Positions 1 to 5,234 of a stretch of DNA of 5,234 bases are shown here, one piece after another. The notes beneath the pieces were generated by a model. The model did not search any database. It was not told the DNA's origin and saw nothing but the letters and a program-made list of their open reading frames with translations. Positions within the stretch are counted from its first letter, which is position 1. Every line of letters starts with the position of its first letter. The translations under genes were made by a program, and so were the position numbers. Source of the DNA: Cyanobacteria bacterium OH_CDB_58 (GTDB taxonomy: Bacteria; Cyanobacteriota; Vampirovibrionia; Gastranaerophilales; Gastranaerophilaceae); assembly GCA_023435965.1 (NCBI GenBank), contig JAEZLC010000222.1, positions 1 through 5,234 of the forward strand. The letters run 5' to 3'.

Positions 1-1
1 A

Positions 2-610
2 GTTGCAAAAATCGAGCAGCGTCGTATTCCGTCGCACATGGTCGAGTATGAAGAGCTGGTAAGTATCGGGATTATAGCAATACAAGCACTTATACAAGGC
101 AAAACTGAACAGCAGCTTGAAAGATACAATAACGCTTACATCGCTACCGCTGTAAGATGGGCGATTCGTAACGAGCTTAGAAACAGGTACAAATGGTATT
201 CGCTTAAACATGCAAAGGGAGAAGAAACTCAAGAAGAATCAGCAGATGGTTCAAATTCTATCTCTCCAACAAAAGTAAGAGAAGCCATCTACGAAACAAT
301 TCTTTCAATAGACAGCATTGCTAGTGCATCTTCAGACAATGATTCGCCGTTTGATTTTATAAAAGACAACTCTGCACTTCCTGACGAAAAAGCCGAATTA
401 TCAGAACTTGGAAAAGTAATCAGAGAAGCGATTGCAACTCTTCCTCAAAAAGATAGAACAATCGTTGAATACAGATTTTACAGAAACATGCAGGTTAAAG
501 AAATCGCTGAACAAGTAGGACTTTCATCTTCAAGAATCACAAGGATTGTGCAAGCCTCTCTTAATTATGTTCGCGAATACCTGAACAAACGCGAGCACTA
601 CGAATACTAA
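2..610 (+). CDS. Sigma-70 family RNA polymerase sigma factor, FliA/WhiG-like, N-terminus outside window
   Basis: This is a promoter-recognition subunit of RNA polymerase. The frame is open to the window's left edge: twelve codons before the ATG at 38 read VAKIEQRRIPSH and continue smoothly into a region 2 core (EYEELVSIGIIAIQALI), so the ATG at 38 is internal and the true start lies upstream. Counting from that ATG, region 2.3/2.4 is about residues 30-55 (AYIATAVRWAIRNELRNR). Region 4 is about 120-183, with LPQKDRTIVEYRFY, then the helix-turn-helix VKEIAEQVGLSSSRITRIVQ that reads the -35 element. The segment between (about 56-118) is polar and acidic and keeps only a remnant of region 3 (VREAIYETILSIDSI). 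Architecture and the SIDS-then-acidic linker resemble FliA/WhiG-type group 3 factors, but nothing here proves flagellar regulation. It ends in tandem TAA stops and probably shares an mRNA with the next gene. The family is near certain; the regulon is unknown. Confidence 0.9.
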   Translation, partial: VAKIEQRRIPSHMVEYEELVSIGIIAIQALIQGKTEQQLERYNNAYIATAVRWAIRNELRNRYKWYSLKHAKGEETQEESADGSNSISPTKVREAIYETILSIDSIASASSDNDSPFDFIKDNSALPDEKAELSELGKVIREAIATLPQKDRTIVEYRFYRNMQVKEIAEQVGLSSSRITRIVQASLNYVREYLNKREHYEY

Positions 611-616
611 TAAGTA

Positions 617-1612
617 ATGAAATTTTCTGAATTAAAAAATTTTTTTAGAAGAATAATATTTTACGTAGCGTATCTTTTAATACTAATAATACTTGCGGAA
701 ATCCTGCTCTTTGGCTTGGCTTATGTTTCACAGAAAAAAATGTTCAGATCCTGGACATTCAAAAAACAAATCGAAAAGTATTATACAAAAGCTCAATATG
801 AAATGTCTGAATTTACCGAGGACAGATTTAGAAAAGATCTAGGTACTTCGTCAAACAAAAAAAGTATACTTGTCTTCGGCTGTTCTCACTTATTTGGGGC
901 AGGACTGGAAGAAAACCAGACTTTCTCTTACAAGTTATCAAAAGCAACTAACAGGCCTGTCTACAACAGAGCTTATTGGGCTTGGGCTCCTCAACATATG
1001 TTATACATTCTGCAAACCCAAAAATGGATTAAAGGTATAAAGGAACCGGAATACATAATTACGATGTTTATACCTGACTATGATGAGCGTTTTTATCTTC
1101 ATCAAGGTTGGCCTTTCGATTCAGGGGTTTACTTAAGATACAAAATTGACAGGCAGAATAACCTAAAAAGACTTCCTACTGAAAGATATCCTTGGTATTG
1201 GAGATTATTTATCACTAAATACACACAGTATTTTATTCAAAACAACATCGAAAAACCAAATAAGGACTATAGCAATAGGCTCTACGTCAGAATGATGCAA
1301 GAGAGTATGAATTTAATAAAATCAAAATATCCAAATACAAAAGTACTCTTATTCTTATATAAAGGGGATTTCGCCACTGATAATCCGAACACTAAAATAA
1401 TGCAGAACAAAGATTTTTTCAATGACGAGCCATTCTCTCAAAATTCGTTGAACGAGCTAGAAAAAATGGGCTATATAATTGTGAATCTTGAAACAATTGT
1501 AAATCATAGCCTTGAAACAAGAGAATACAAAATAGACGGGGATCCGACACACCCCAATGAAAAAGTGTGGGATGAAGTTATTCCGATACTCCAAAAGAAA
1601 TTTAACATGTAG
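617..1612 (+). CDS. Membrane-anchored SGNH/GDSL-hydrolase-like protein
   Basis: A 331-residue protein, probably an esterase or acyl-transfer enzyme held at the membrane. One hydrophobic helix at about residues 11-36 follows a Lys/Arg-rich start and would anchor the rest outside the cytoplasm. The soluble part has the SGNH marks: block I ILVFGCSHLFGAG with candidate nucleophile Ser90; a block II-like NRAYWAWAPQ with Asn117; and a C-terminal DPTHPNEKVWDEV giving Asp309 and His312 in the usual D-x-x-H spacing. The GxND of block III is not obvious, though MFIPDYDERF (150-159) sits near the expected place. Cys replaces Asp in the usual GDS. The start at 617 is the first possible one, because TAA at 611-613 lies in frame just upstream. 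It keeps the membrane helix but has no convincing Shine-Dalgarno, so translation may depend on reinitiation after the sigma gene. The substrate is unknown; envelope polysaccharide or lipid acyl groups are the usual guess for such anchored proteins. Confidence 0.72.
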   Translation: MKFSELKNFFRRIIFYVAYLLILIILAEILLFGLAYVSQKKMFRSWTFKKQIEKYYTKAQYEMSEFTEDRFRKDLGTSSNKKSILVFGCSHLFGAGLEENQTFSYKLSKATNRPVYNRAYWAWAPQHMLYILQTQKWIKGIKEPEYIITMFIPDYDERFYLHQGWPFDSGVYLRYKIDRQNNLKRLPTERYPWYWRLFITKYTQYFIQNNIEKPNKDYSNRLYVRMMQESMNLIKSKYPNTKVLLFLYKGDFATDNPNTKIMQNKDFFNDEPFSQNSLNELEKMGYIIVNLETIVNHSLETREYKIDGDPTHPNEKVWDEVIPILQKKFNM

Positions 1613-1633
1613 GAAAAGCTTTTAGCTTACTAC
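1609..1633. terminator. Weak hairpin at the convergent gene junction
   Basis: Only 17 bases separate the stops of the two converging genes. They contain AAGCT, a TTT loop and AGCTT (1616-1628). An outer GTAG/CTAC pairing (1609-1612 with 1630-1633) is interrupted by a small internal loop. The stem is short and AT-rich and neither side has a good U-tract. It could be a weak bidirectional terminator, or chance. Confidence 0.25.
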
Positions 1634-2124
1634 TTATCCTTCATGTGGGTGGACATAACCTGCTTTAATAATTTTCCGCCGCAATAAGCACCTAAGCCAA
1701 CGGCTACAAATACACCTGCAGGCCCCATTAATGTCGAAGCGACAATACCGCCCAGAACACTTGCTAATATTCCTATTGCCATCGCAGCAGAATTATTATT
1801 TGATTTTGATGGTGCTTTCGCATTATCTGTAGGTTCAGTCTTTGTTGTCTTTACAAATTGATCGGTTTTTAAAGAATTTAATGCCGATTTTTCAGCATTT
1901 TGAGTAAACGCAACCTTTGAAACATTATTAGATTCTGGCTTTTTGAGTTGTGAAACTTTACTTTTTATCTCAAAAATATCTCTGGTAAGATTTGTATCCA
2001 ACAATACTCTATCCTGAGAGCGTCTTTCCACTCCTGATCGTCTTTCAAAAGATACAGGAACGCTTTGTTGCCGTCTGTCCTGAATAGCTTTATATTGAGG
2101 ATACAATTTCTGTACTTCTAACAC
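1630..2124 (-). CDS. Hypothetical protein with [DE]RR motifs and Gly-rich hydrophobic C-terminus
   Basis: I cannot assign a function to this 164-residue protein. It has three parts. The N-terminal 60 residues are charged and carry repeated acidic-Arg-Arg units: DRR at 16-18, ERRSGVERRSQDR at 27-39, then LDTNLTRDIFEIKSKV. The middle (about 61-112) is Ser/Asn/Lys/Thr-rich and probably disordered. The tail (about 113-152) is hydrophobic and glycine-dense (GILASVLGG, GPAGVFVAVGLGAYCGG), suggesting two short membrane helices or a glycine-zipper hairpin. There is no signal peptide at the N-terminus, so a cytoplasmic basic head tethered by a membrane tail is plausible. The start is GTG at 2124-2122, chosen because AAAGGG lies six bases upstream; the first internal ATG is far downstream in the hydrophobic tail. 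A near-consensus TATAAT precedes it and a terminator separates it from the peroxiredoxin, so it looks like its own transcription unit. The RRSGxxRRS pattern recurs in various bacterial proteins by recollection, but that does not define a role. Confidence 0.75.
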   Translation of the reverse strand: MLEVQKLYPQYKAIQDRRQQSVPVSFERRSGVERRSQDRVLLDTNLTRDIFEIKSKVSQLKKPESNNVSKVAFTQNAEKSALNSLKTDQFVKTTKTEPTDNAKAPSKSNNNSAAMAIGILASVLGGIVASTLMGPAGVFVAVGLGAYCGGKLLKQVMSTHMKDK

Positions 2125-2130
2125 AATTTT

Positions 2131-2136
2131 CCCTTT
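2131..2136 (-). promoter_or_regulatory. Ribosome binding site deciding the GTG start at 2124
   Basis: On the minus strand AAAGGG lies six bases (AAAATT) before GTG at 2124-2122. This supports a non-ATG start for the hypothetical protein. Confidence 0.6.
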
Positions 2137-2150
2137 AAACCATTTCGTTT

Positions 2151-2156
2151 ATTATA
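2151..2156 (-). promoter_or_regulatory. Candidate -10 element for the hypothetical gene
   Basis: A perfect TATAAT on the minus strand lies 26 bases before the GTG start, which would give a leader of about 20 bases. No good TTGACA sits 16-18 bases upstream; the region there is A-rich (AGCAAAAAAATATAGG). It lies just downstream of the peroxiredoxin terminator, where a new promoter is expected. Confidence 0.45.
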
Positions 2157-2205
2157 AACCAAAACCTATATTTTTTTGCTAGTTTTCTAACAATTGAAAT
2201 AATTT

Positions 2206-2235
2206 GAAATAAAAAGCGGGATAGATTTCCCGCTT
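2206..2235 (-). terminator. Intrinsic terminator of the peroxiredoxin gene
   Basis: Read on the minus strand, an eight-base perfect stem AAGCGGGA / TCCCGCTT (2235-2228 with 2221-2214) encloses the six-base loop AATCTA. It is followed at once by TTTATTTC, so together with the stem end the transcript has a five-U run. It begins four bases after the peroxiredoxin stop codon. The plus-strand flank (CTCTCTATAG) is not U-rich, so it acts in one direction only. Confidence 0.88.
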
Positions 2236-2239
2236 CTCT

Positions 2240-2881
2240 CTATAGTTTTTTATAACTAAACCACCAGTCATAACTTCCCGGCTGGTTTGTCCTCTCTTTT
2301 GCCTGATGAACGTTTAACGGAGGAGGAATAATCACATTATCCTGAATAAGCTCGTTATTCGGCCAGTCCGCTGGTAGAGCAACTCCGTTTTCATCGGATA
2401 TTTTTATTGCTTTTATTGCTCTTAATATCTCGTCAATATTTCTACCTACTTCTGGCGGATAATAGAGCATAACTCTTATTTTCCCTTCAGTATCACATAT
2501 AAAAACTGCTCTTACAGTACTTAATCCCTTACCTGGATGTATCAAGCCCAATTGGTTTGCGAGGGTTTCAGTTGCAGCGATAACTGGGAAAGTAATTTCT
2601 ACTCCAACTTTCTCGTTTATCCATTCTAGCCACTTGATGTGAGAAAATATTTGATCTACAGATAATCCAATCAACTTACAATTTAACTCATCAAATTCTT
2701 TCATCCGATTTTGAAAAGCCATAAACTCAGTTGTGCAAACGGGGGTAAAGTCAGCAGGATGACTAAAGAGTATAAAATATGAGCCTTTTAAGTCAGCAGG
2801 AATATTCATTTTACCCTGGGTTGTATAAACCGTGATATCAGGAAAAACATCTCCTAACATAAGCATTTTATGTTCATTCAT
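2240..2881 (-). CDS. Peroxiredoxin, Prx6 / 1-Cys type
   Basis: A thiol peroxidase that reduces hydrogen peroxide and alkyl hydroperoxides, presumably in the cytoplasm. The 213-residue length fits the bacterial/archaeal Prx6 group. The thioredoxin-fold core has [17 protein letters not shown] (37-52), giving the P42-x3-T46-x2-C49 active site with peroxidatic Cys49; Arg124 in STVRAVF completes it. [16 protein letters not shown] (70-85), [17 protein letters not shown] (140-156) and LPADWPNN (169-176) are characteristic of the Prx6 family, as is the C-terminal arm ending in DWWF. In many relatives that arm carries two resolving cysteines around DWWF; here both places are Ser203 and Ser209. Cys68 and Cys129 sit in core strands and look unlikely to resolve. 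A true 1-Cys mechanism using an external thiol is inferred. The start is ATG at 2881 behind AGGAG spaced by six bases. The gene has a candidate promoter upstream and a strong terminator downstream. Confidence 0.93.
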   Translation of the reverse strand: MNEHKMLMLGDVFPDITVYTTQGKMNIPADLKGSYFILFSHPADFTPVCTTEFMAFQNRMKEFDELNCKLIGLSVDQIFSHIKWLEWINEKVGVEITFPVIAATETLANQLGLIHPGKGLSTVRAVFICDTEGKIRVMLYYPPEVGRNIDEILRAIKAIKISDENGVALPADWPNNELIQDNVIIPPPLNVHQAKERTNQPGSYDWWFSYKKL

Positions 2882-2887
2882 AATTAT

Positions 2888-2892
2888 CTCCT
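2888..2892 (-). promoter_or_regulatory. Strong ribosome binding site of the peroxiredoxin gene
   Basis: AGGAG on the minus strand is spaced by ATAATT from the ATG at 2881. It is the best Shine-Dalgarno in the window, suggesting high expression. Confidence 0.75.
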
Positions 2893-2923
2893 TTTAAAGG
2901 TACAATTATGAAGTTAACACAGA

Positions 2924-2929
2924 ATTATA
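2924..2929 (-). promoter_or_regulatory. Candidate -10 element for the peroxiredoxin gene
   Basis: TATAAT on the minus strand lies about 42 bases before the peroxiredoxin ATG, giving a leader of roughly 35 bases. The place expected for a -35 box falls in the GC-rich patch around 2941-2952 and does not look like TTGACA, so activation by a regulator or a relaxed promoter is possible. AATTAT recurs at 2882-2887, 2904-2909 and 2923-2928, but in AT-rich DNA this may be chance. Confidence 0.4.
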
Positions 2930-2984
2930 TACATTTAATTCCCACCCGGGGCTATATTTTGCAAACAAATAACTTTAATAATAT

Positions 2985-4256
2985 CTAGCGAGAAGATAGT
3001 AATGCTTGTTCTATATCTCCCAGAATGTCTTCAAAGTCTTCAAGTCCCACAGAAAGCCTGATAAAACTCTCATCGATTCCGCAAGCTTTCATTTGATCAG
3101 ATGAAAGTTGTCTGTGAGTAGTTAATGCAGGGTATGTAACTATACTTCTGGAGTCGCCAATATTAGTTGCGTGGATAAACAATTTCAAATTTTCAATGAA
3201 TTTAACGCCTGCTTGCTTGCCTCCTTTAATACCAAAACTTATCAAAGAAGAGGCTCCTTTAGGCATATACTTTTCTGCAAGGGCATTATATTTATTGGAC
3301 TTTAAACCAGGGTAGTTAACCCATTCTACAGAAGGATTGTTCTCCAAAGCTTTTGCCAGCTGTAAAGCAAAGTCGCTGTGTCGTTGCATCCTCAAGTGTA
3401 GCGTTTCTAGGCCAATCAACGTCAAATAAGAATTAAACGGGCTGATACAAGTTCCAAAGTCTCTTAGCAGTTGGGCTCTTGCCTTAACTATATACGCTGC
3501 ATTTTTAAATGTTTCAGTATAGCTCAAACCGTGATAACTAGGGTCTTTATCGACAAGTTCCGGGAATTTTCCCGACTTTTCCCAATCAAACTTTCCAGAA
3601 TCAACAATCACACCGCCCATTGAATTGCCGTGACCTGTAAGGTATTTAGTCAAAGAATGCACAACAATATCGGCACCGAAATCAAACGGTTTTAACAGAT
3701 ATGGCGTCGGAACCGTATTATCTATAATCAAAGGAATATTATTTTCATGTGCAACAGAAGACAGAGCTTCAATATCAACAACATTAATATTGGGGTTTCC
3801 TATTGCTTCTGAAAAAATACAAACAGTTCTTTCGGTAATTGCACTCTTATAGTCTTCAATTTCTTCGGAATTCACAAAAATTGTCTTTATACCCATTTTG
3901 GCAAGAGTAGAATTTAATAAATTTATAGTTCCGCCATACAAGGTAGAAGAAGCAACAACCTCATCCCCCGCTTTTGCGATATTCAAAATTGCAAGCAAAG
4001 TCGCTGATTGACCGGAAGAAACTGCTAAAGCACCGACTCCCCCTTCAAGCATCGCAATTCTTTGCTCCAGAACCGCAGTAGTAGGGTTAGAAATCCTTGT
4101 ATAAATATCACCTGCACATTTTAAGTCAAACAAATCAGCCGCATAATCGACACTGTCAAAGTCGAATGCTGTAGTCTGATAGATAGGAACACTTATAGCA
4201 TGCCTGTTATCCCCTGCTGAGTGAGCTCCCTGAACAGCAATAGTATCAAATCTCAT
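2985..4256 (-). CDS. metY: O-acetylhomoserine sulfhydrylase (homocysteine synthase)
   Basis: A cytoplasmic pyridoxal-phosphate enzyme that joins O-acetyl-L-homoserine and sulfide to make homocysteine and acetate, the direct sulfhydrylation route to methionine. At 423 residues it has the length typical of MetY rather than the shorter MetB/MetC. Visible Cys/Met-metabolism PLP family signatures: YTRISNPT (52-59), SSGQSATLLAI (80-90), LYGGT (106-110) with the ring-stacking Tyr107, the cofactor Asp179 in IIDNT, and HSLTKYLTGHGNSMGG (200-215) with Schiff-base Lys204. The later DPSYHG (238-243), YPALTTHRQLS (375-385) and FIRLSVGLED (398-407, substrate-binding Arg400) are the usual MetY forms. The start is ATG at 4256, preceded by a modest AAAGG at nine bases that overlaps the stop of the upstream membrane-protein gene. 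Co-transcription with that gene and the TPR gene is likely. O-succinylhomoserine as substrate cannot be excluded by eye. Confidence 0.95.
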   Translation of the reverse strand: MRFDTIAVQGAHSAGDNRHAISVPIYQTTAFDFDSVDYAADLFDLKCAGDIYTRISNPTTAVLEQRIAMLEGGVGALAVSSGQSATLLAILNIAKAGDEVVASSTLYGGTINLLNSTLAKMGIKTIFVNSEEIEDYKSAITERTVCIFSEAIGNPNINVVDIEALSSVAHENNIPLIIDNTVPTPYLLKPFDFGADIVVHSLTKYLTGHGNSMGGVIVDSGKFDWEKSGKFPELVDKDPSYHGLSYTETFKNAAYIVKARAQLLRDFGTCISPFNSYLTLIGLETLHLRMQRHSDFALQLAKALENNPSVEWVNYPGLKSNKYNALAEKYMPKGASSLISFGIKGGKQAGVKFIENLKLFIHATNIGDSRSIVTYPALTTHRQLSSDQMKACGIDESFIRLSVGLEDFEDILGDIEQALLSSR

Positions 4257-4268
4257 TATATTAAACCT

Positions 4269-4697
4269 TTATCTTCCTATATTGTATTTAATTATATCAG
4301 ATACCCAAGGGATATAGCTATACTGAGCTCTTAAAACACCAAGAGAGAGGTACACAACAAGCATCAGCAAACCTAGCTGAACTATAGAAAGGTGTAAAAA
4401 CGGTAAACTTATTATAGACACATTGAAGAAATATGAAATTGCACCCACCAAAATATTTACCAATGGTACATATGCAAGAACATTAATAACAAAAATCAAC
4501 GCCTGAGAAACAACAAAAAACAATATTGATAAAAATATCGATTGATACAAATGATATTTCAAAAACGGTCTTAAATTTTGTTTTGTCACAGCACCAATGA
4601 TAATCCATATAAAGCCAACCATTCCAAATGTAAAATAAGAAAGGACAGCAATAATTTTCTCAGCGGGCAGTACGCTATTTCGGGGACTATACGACAC
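4269..4697 (-). CDS. Tic20-like four-helix membrane protein
   Basis: A small integral membrane protein of 142 residues. After a short polar head, AEKIIAVLSYFTFGMVGFIWII (helix 1, about 14-36) leads to a polar loop, TKQNLRPFLKYHLYQS. Then come three more hydrophobic segments (about 53-76, 78-100 and 103-122) and a short tail, YIPWVSDIIKYNIGR. The loop RPFLKYHLYQSIFLSIL recalls the FIRFNAMQA-type motif at the same place in the Tic20 family, and the tail recalls its P-x-(I/V)-S-(D/E) ending. Tic20 forms part of the chloroplast inner-envelope translocon and has cyanobacterial homologues of unclear function; other small four-helix families such as DUF4870 are the alternative. Start: TTG at 4715 would add six residues, but GTG at 4697 has GGAG (4707-4704) six bases ahead and is preferred. 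The gene overlaps the TPR gene's end by 11 bases (29 with TTG), implying translational coupling. The transport role is not shown. Confidence 0.68.
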   Translation of the reverse strand: MSYSPRNSVLPAEKIIAVLSYFTFGMVGFIWIIIGAVTKQNLRPFLKYHLYQSIFLSILFFVVSQALIFVINVLAYVPLVNILVGAISYFFNVSIISLPFLHLSIVQLGLLMLVVYLSLGVLRAQYSYIPWVSDIIKYNIGR

Positions 4698-5234
4698 TTT
4701 TTTCTCCACTTTCAAATTTTCTCGAGATATATTCTTCTGCTATTTCCAGATATACCAGCTTTGTTTCATCATTATCAGAATCCAGTTCCACAGCTTTTTT
4801 ATATGAAATTACAGCGGACTCTAAATTACCCGTCATAACATATGTATTTCCGATTAATGAATAAATATTTGCAGCCTTAGGCTCCACTTCTAAAACTTTT
4901 TTATAATAACTTATTGCTTCATCGTACTTCGTTTCTGAAACATATAAATTAGCTAGAAGCGTATAGGCATTGGTTATATCAGGAGCAACTTCTATTGCCT
5001 GCTTATAATATTTAATTGCCTCATCAATTTTGTTTCTGTCACAAAGTGATATTGCATAGCAAACATAAGCCTGATAATAATCTTTGTTTAACTCAAGTGC
5101 TTTTTCAAAGAACTTATCTGACAAATCAAATTTCTCGCATGAAGAATATGCATTTGCACAACACAAGGCAATTTTTGCATCTTCAGGTGCCAGATGATGG
5201 GCATTTTTGAACAATTCTGCAGCTTCTTCATATT
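4687..5234 (-). CDS. TPR-repeat protein, N-terminus outside window
   Basis: A helical scaffold protein made almost wholly of tetratricopeptide repeats, which normally mediate protein-protein contacts. The frame stays open to the right edge: six codons before the TTG at 5214 read YEEAAE and complete helix B of a further repeat, so that TTG is not the start and the N-terminus is missing. The visible 181 residues hold a half repeat, then four consecutive 34-residue repeats at exact spacing (for example, residues 81-114 counted from the TTG: TNAYTLLANLYVSETKYDEA with Ala20 and a closing EVEPKA). A capping helix (LVYLEIAEEYISRKF) and a short charged tail follow. Consensus positions (Tyr/Leu in helix A, Ala8, Ala20, Pro32) are well kept. 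No membrane segment is visible. The gene's end overlaps the start of the Tic20-like gene, so the pair is likely translated together; a physical partnership is inference. The partner ligands are unknown. Confidence 0.9.
   Translation of the reverse strand, partial: YEEAAELFKNAHHLAPEDAKIALCCANAYSSCEKFDLSDKFFEKALELNKDYYQAYVCYAISLCDRNKIDEAIKYYKQAIEVAPDITNAYTLLANLYVSETKYDEAISYYKKVLEVEPKAANIYSLIGNTYVMTGNLESAVISYKKAVELDSDNDETKLVYLEIAEEYISRKFESGEKSVV
4771..5178 (-). repeat. Four tandem 102-base TPR-coding units
   Basis: The four complete TPRs occupy 408 bases with an exact 102-base period. Some nucleotide similarity survives between neighbours: the stretch around 4903-4925 (TTATAATAACTTATTGCTTCATC) closely matches that around 5003-5027, which points to internal duplication. 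The period comes from the 34-residue protein repeat and is not a separate mobile or regulatory element. Confidence 0.7.

Noticed and set aside
38..40. ATG as the true start of the sigma factor
   Set aside because: The frame is open upstream to the window edge and the twelve upstream residues continue a region 2 sequence; no ribosome site precedes this ATG.
2161..2181. Run of seven T as a plus-strand terminator tail
   Set aside because: No stem precedes it on the plus strand and no rightward gene ends there; it is better read as the A-tract upstream of the minus-strand TATAAT.
2882..2930. PerR-type operator
   Set aside because: AATTAT copies are direct, not the inverted TTATAAT/ATTATAA arrangement of a PerR box.
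2941..2952. GC-rich patch as a metY terminator hairpin
   Set aside because: Only about three base pairs can form around a short loop and no U-tract follows on the minus strand.
4578..4838. Rightward open frame of 86 codons
   Set aside because: It lies antisense across the TPR/Tic20-like junction, its product is Cys/His/Phe-rich with no family resemblance, and the opposite strand is clearly coding.
5016..5210. Rightward open frame of 64 codons
   Set aside because: It is antisense to well-formed TPR repeats, and its His/Gln-rich product is typical of a shadow frame.
5212..5214. TTG as the true start of the TPR protein
   Set aside because: In-frame YEEAAE upstream completes a TPR helix, so the gene continues past the edge.

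Overview
The window is a gene-dense, AT-rich stretch of bacterial chromosome. It holds two rightward genes (bases 1-1612) that converge on five leftward genes (1630-5234). Spacing is tight: two leftward genes overlap, and most gaps are under 20 bases. I see no mobile element, CRISPR array, tRNA or rRNA. Both outermost genes run off the window: the sigma factor lacks its N-terminus and the TPR protein lacks its N-terminus.

The taxonomic guess is a non-photosynthetic cyanobacterial relative (Gastranaerophilales / Melainabacteria / Vampirovibrionia). It rests on low GC, AGA-rich arginine coding, a small four-helix membrane protein resembling the Tic20 family, and the general look of the sigma factor and of the Arg-Arg-rich hypothetical protein. 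This is inference from recalled family appearance, not from a search. A low-GC Firmicute or another gut lineage is not excluded.

Rightward block: a sigma-70 family factor (regions 2 and 4 clear, region 3 apparently shortened) is followed after six bases, in the same reading frame, by a membrane-anchored SGNH/GDSL-hydrolase-like protein. The two are probably co-transcribed. Leftward block, in transcription order: a TPR-repeat protein overlaps a Tic20-like membrane protein, then comes O-acetylhomoserine sulfhydrylase (homocysteine synthase) after 12-15 bases. After a 103-base gap with its own candidate promoter comes a Prx6-type peroxiredoxin, which ends in a clear intrinsic terminator. Last is a promoter-led small protein of unknown function with [DE]RR motifs and a glycine-rich hydrophobic tail.

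Most of this is ordinary core-genome content. The items worth a second look are: the peroxiredoxin whose two C-terminal resolving-cysteine positions both read serine; the TPR/Tic20-like overlapping pair; the sigma factor with a degenerate middle and its in-frame neighbour; and the uncharacterised Arg-Arg/Gly protein. I do not see strong evidence for a wholly new multi-gene system.
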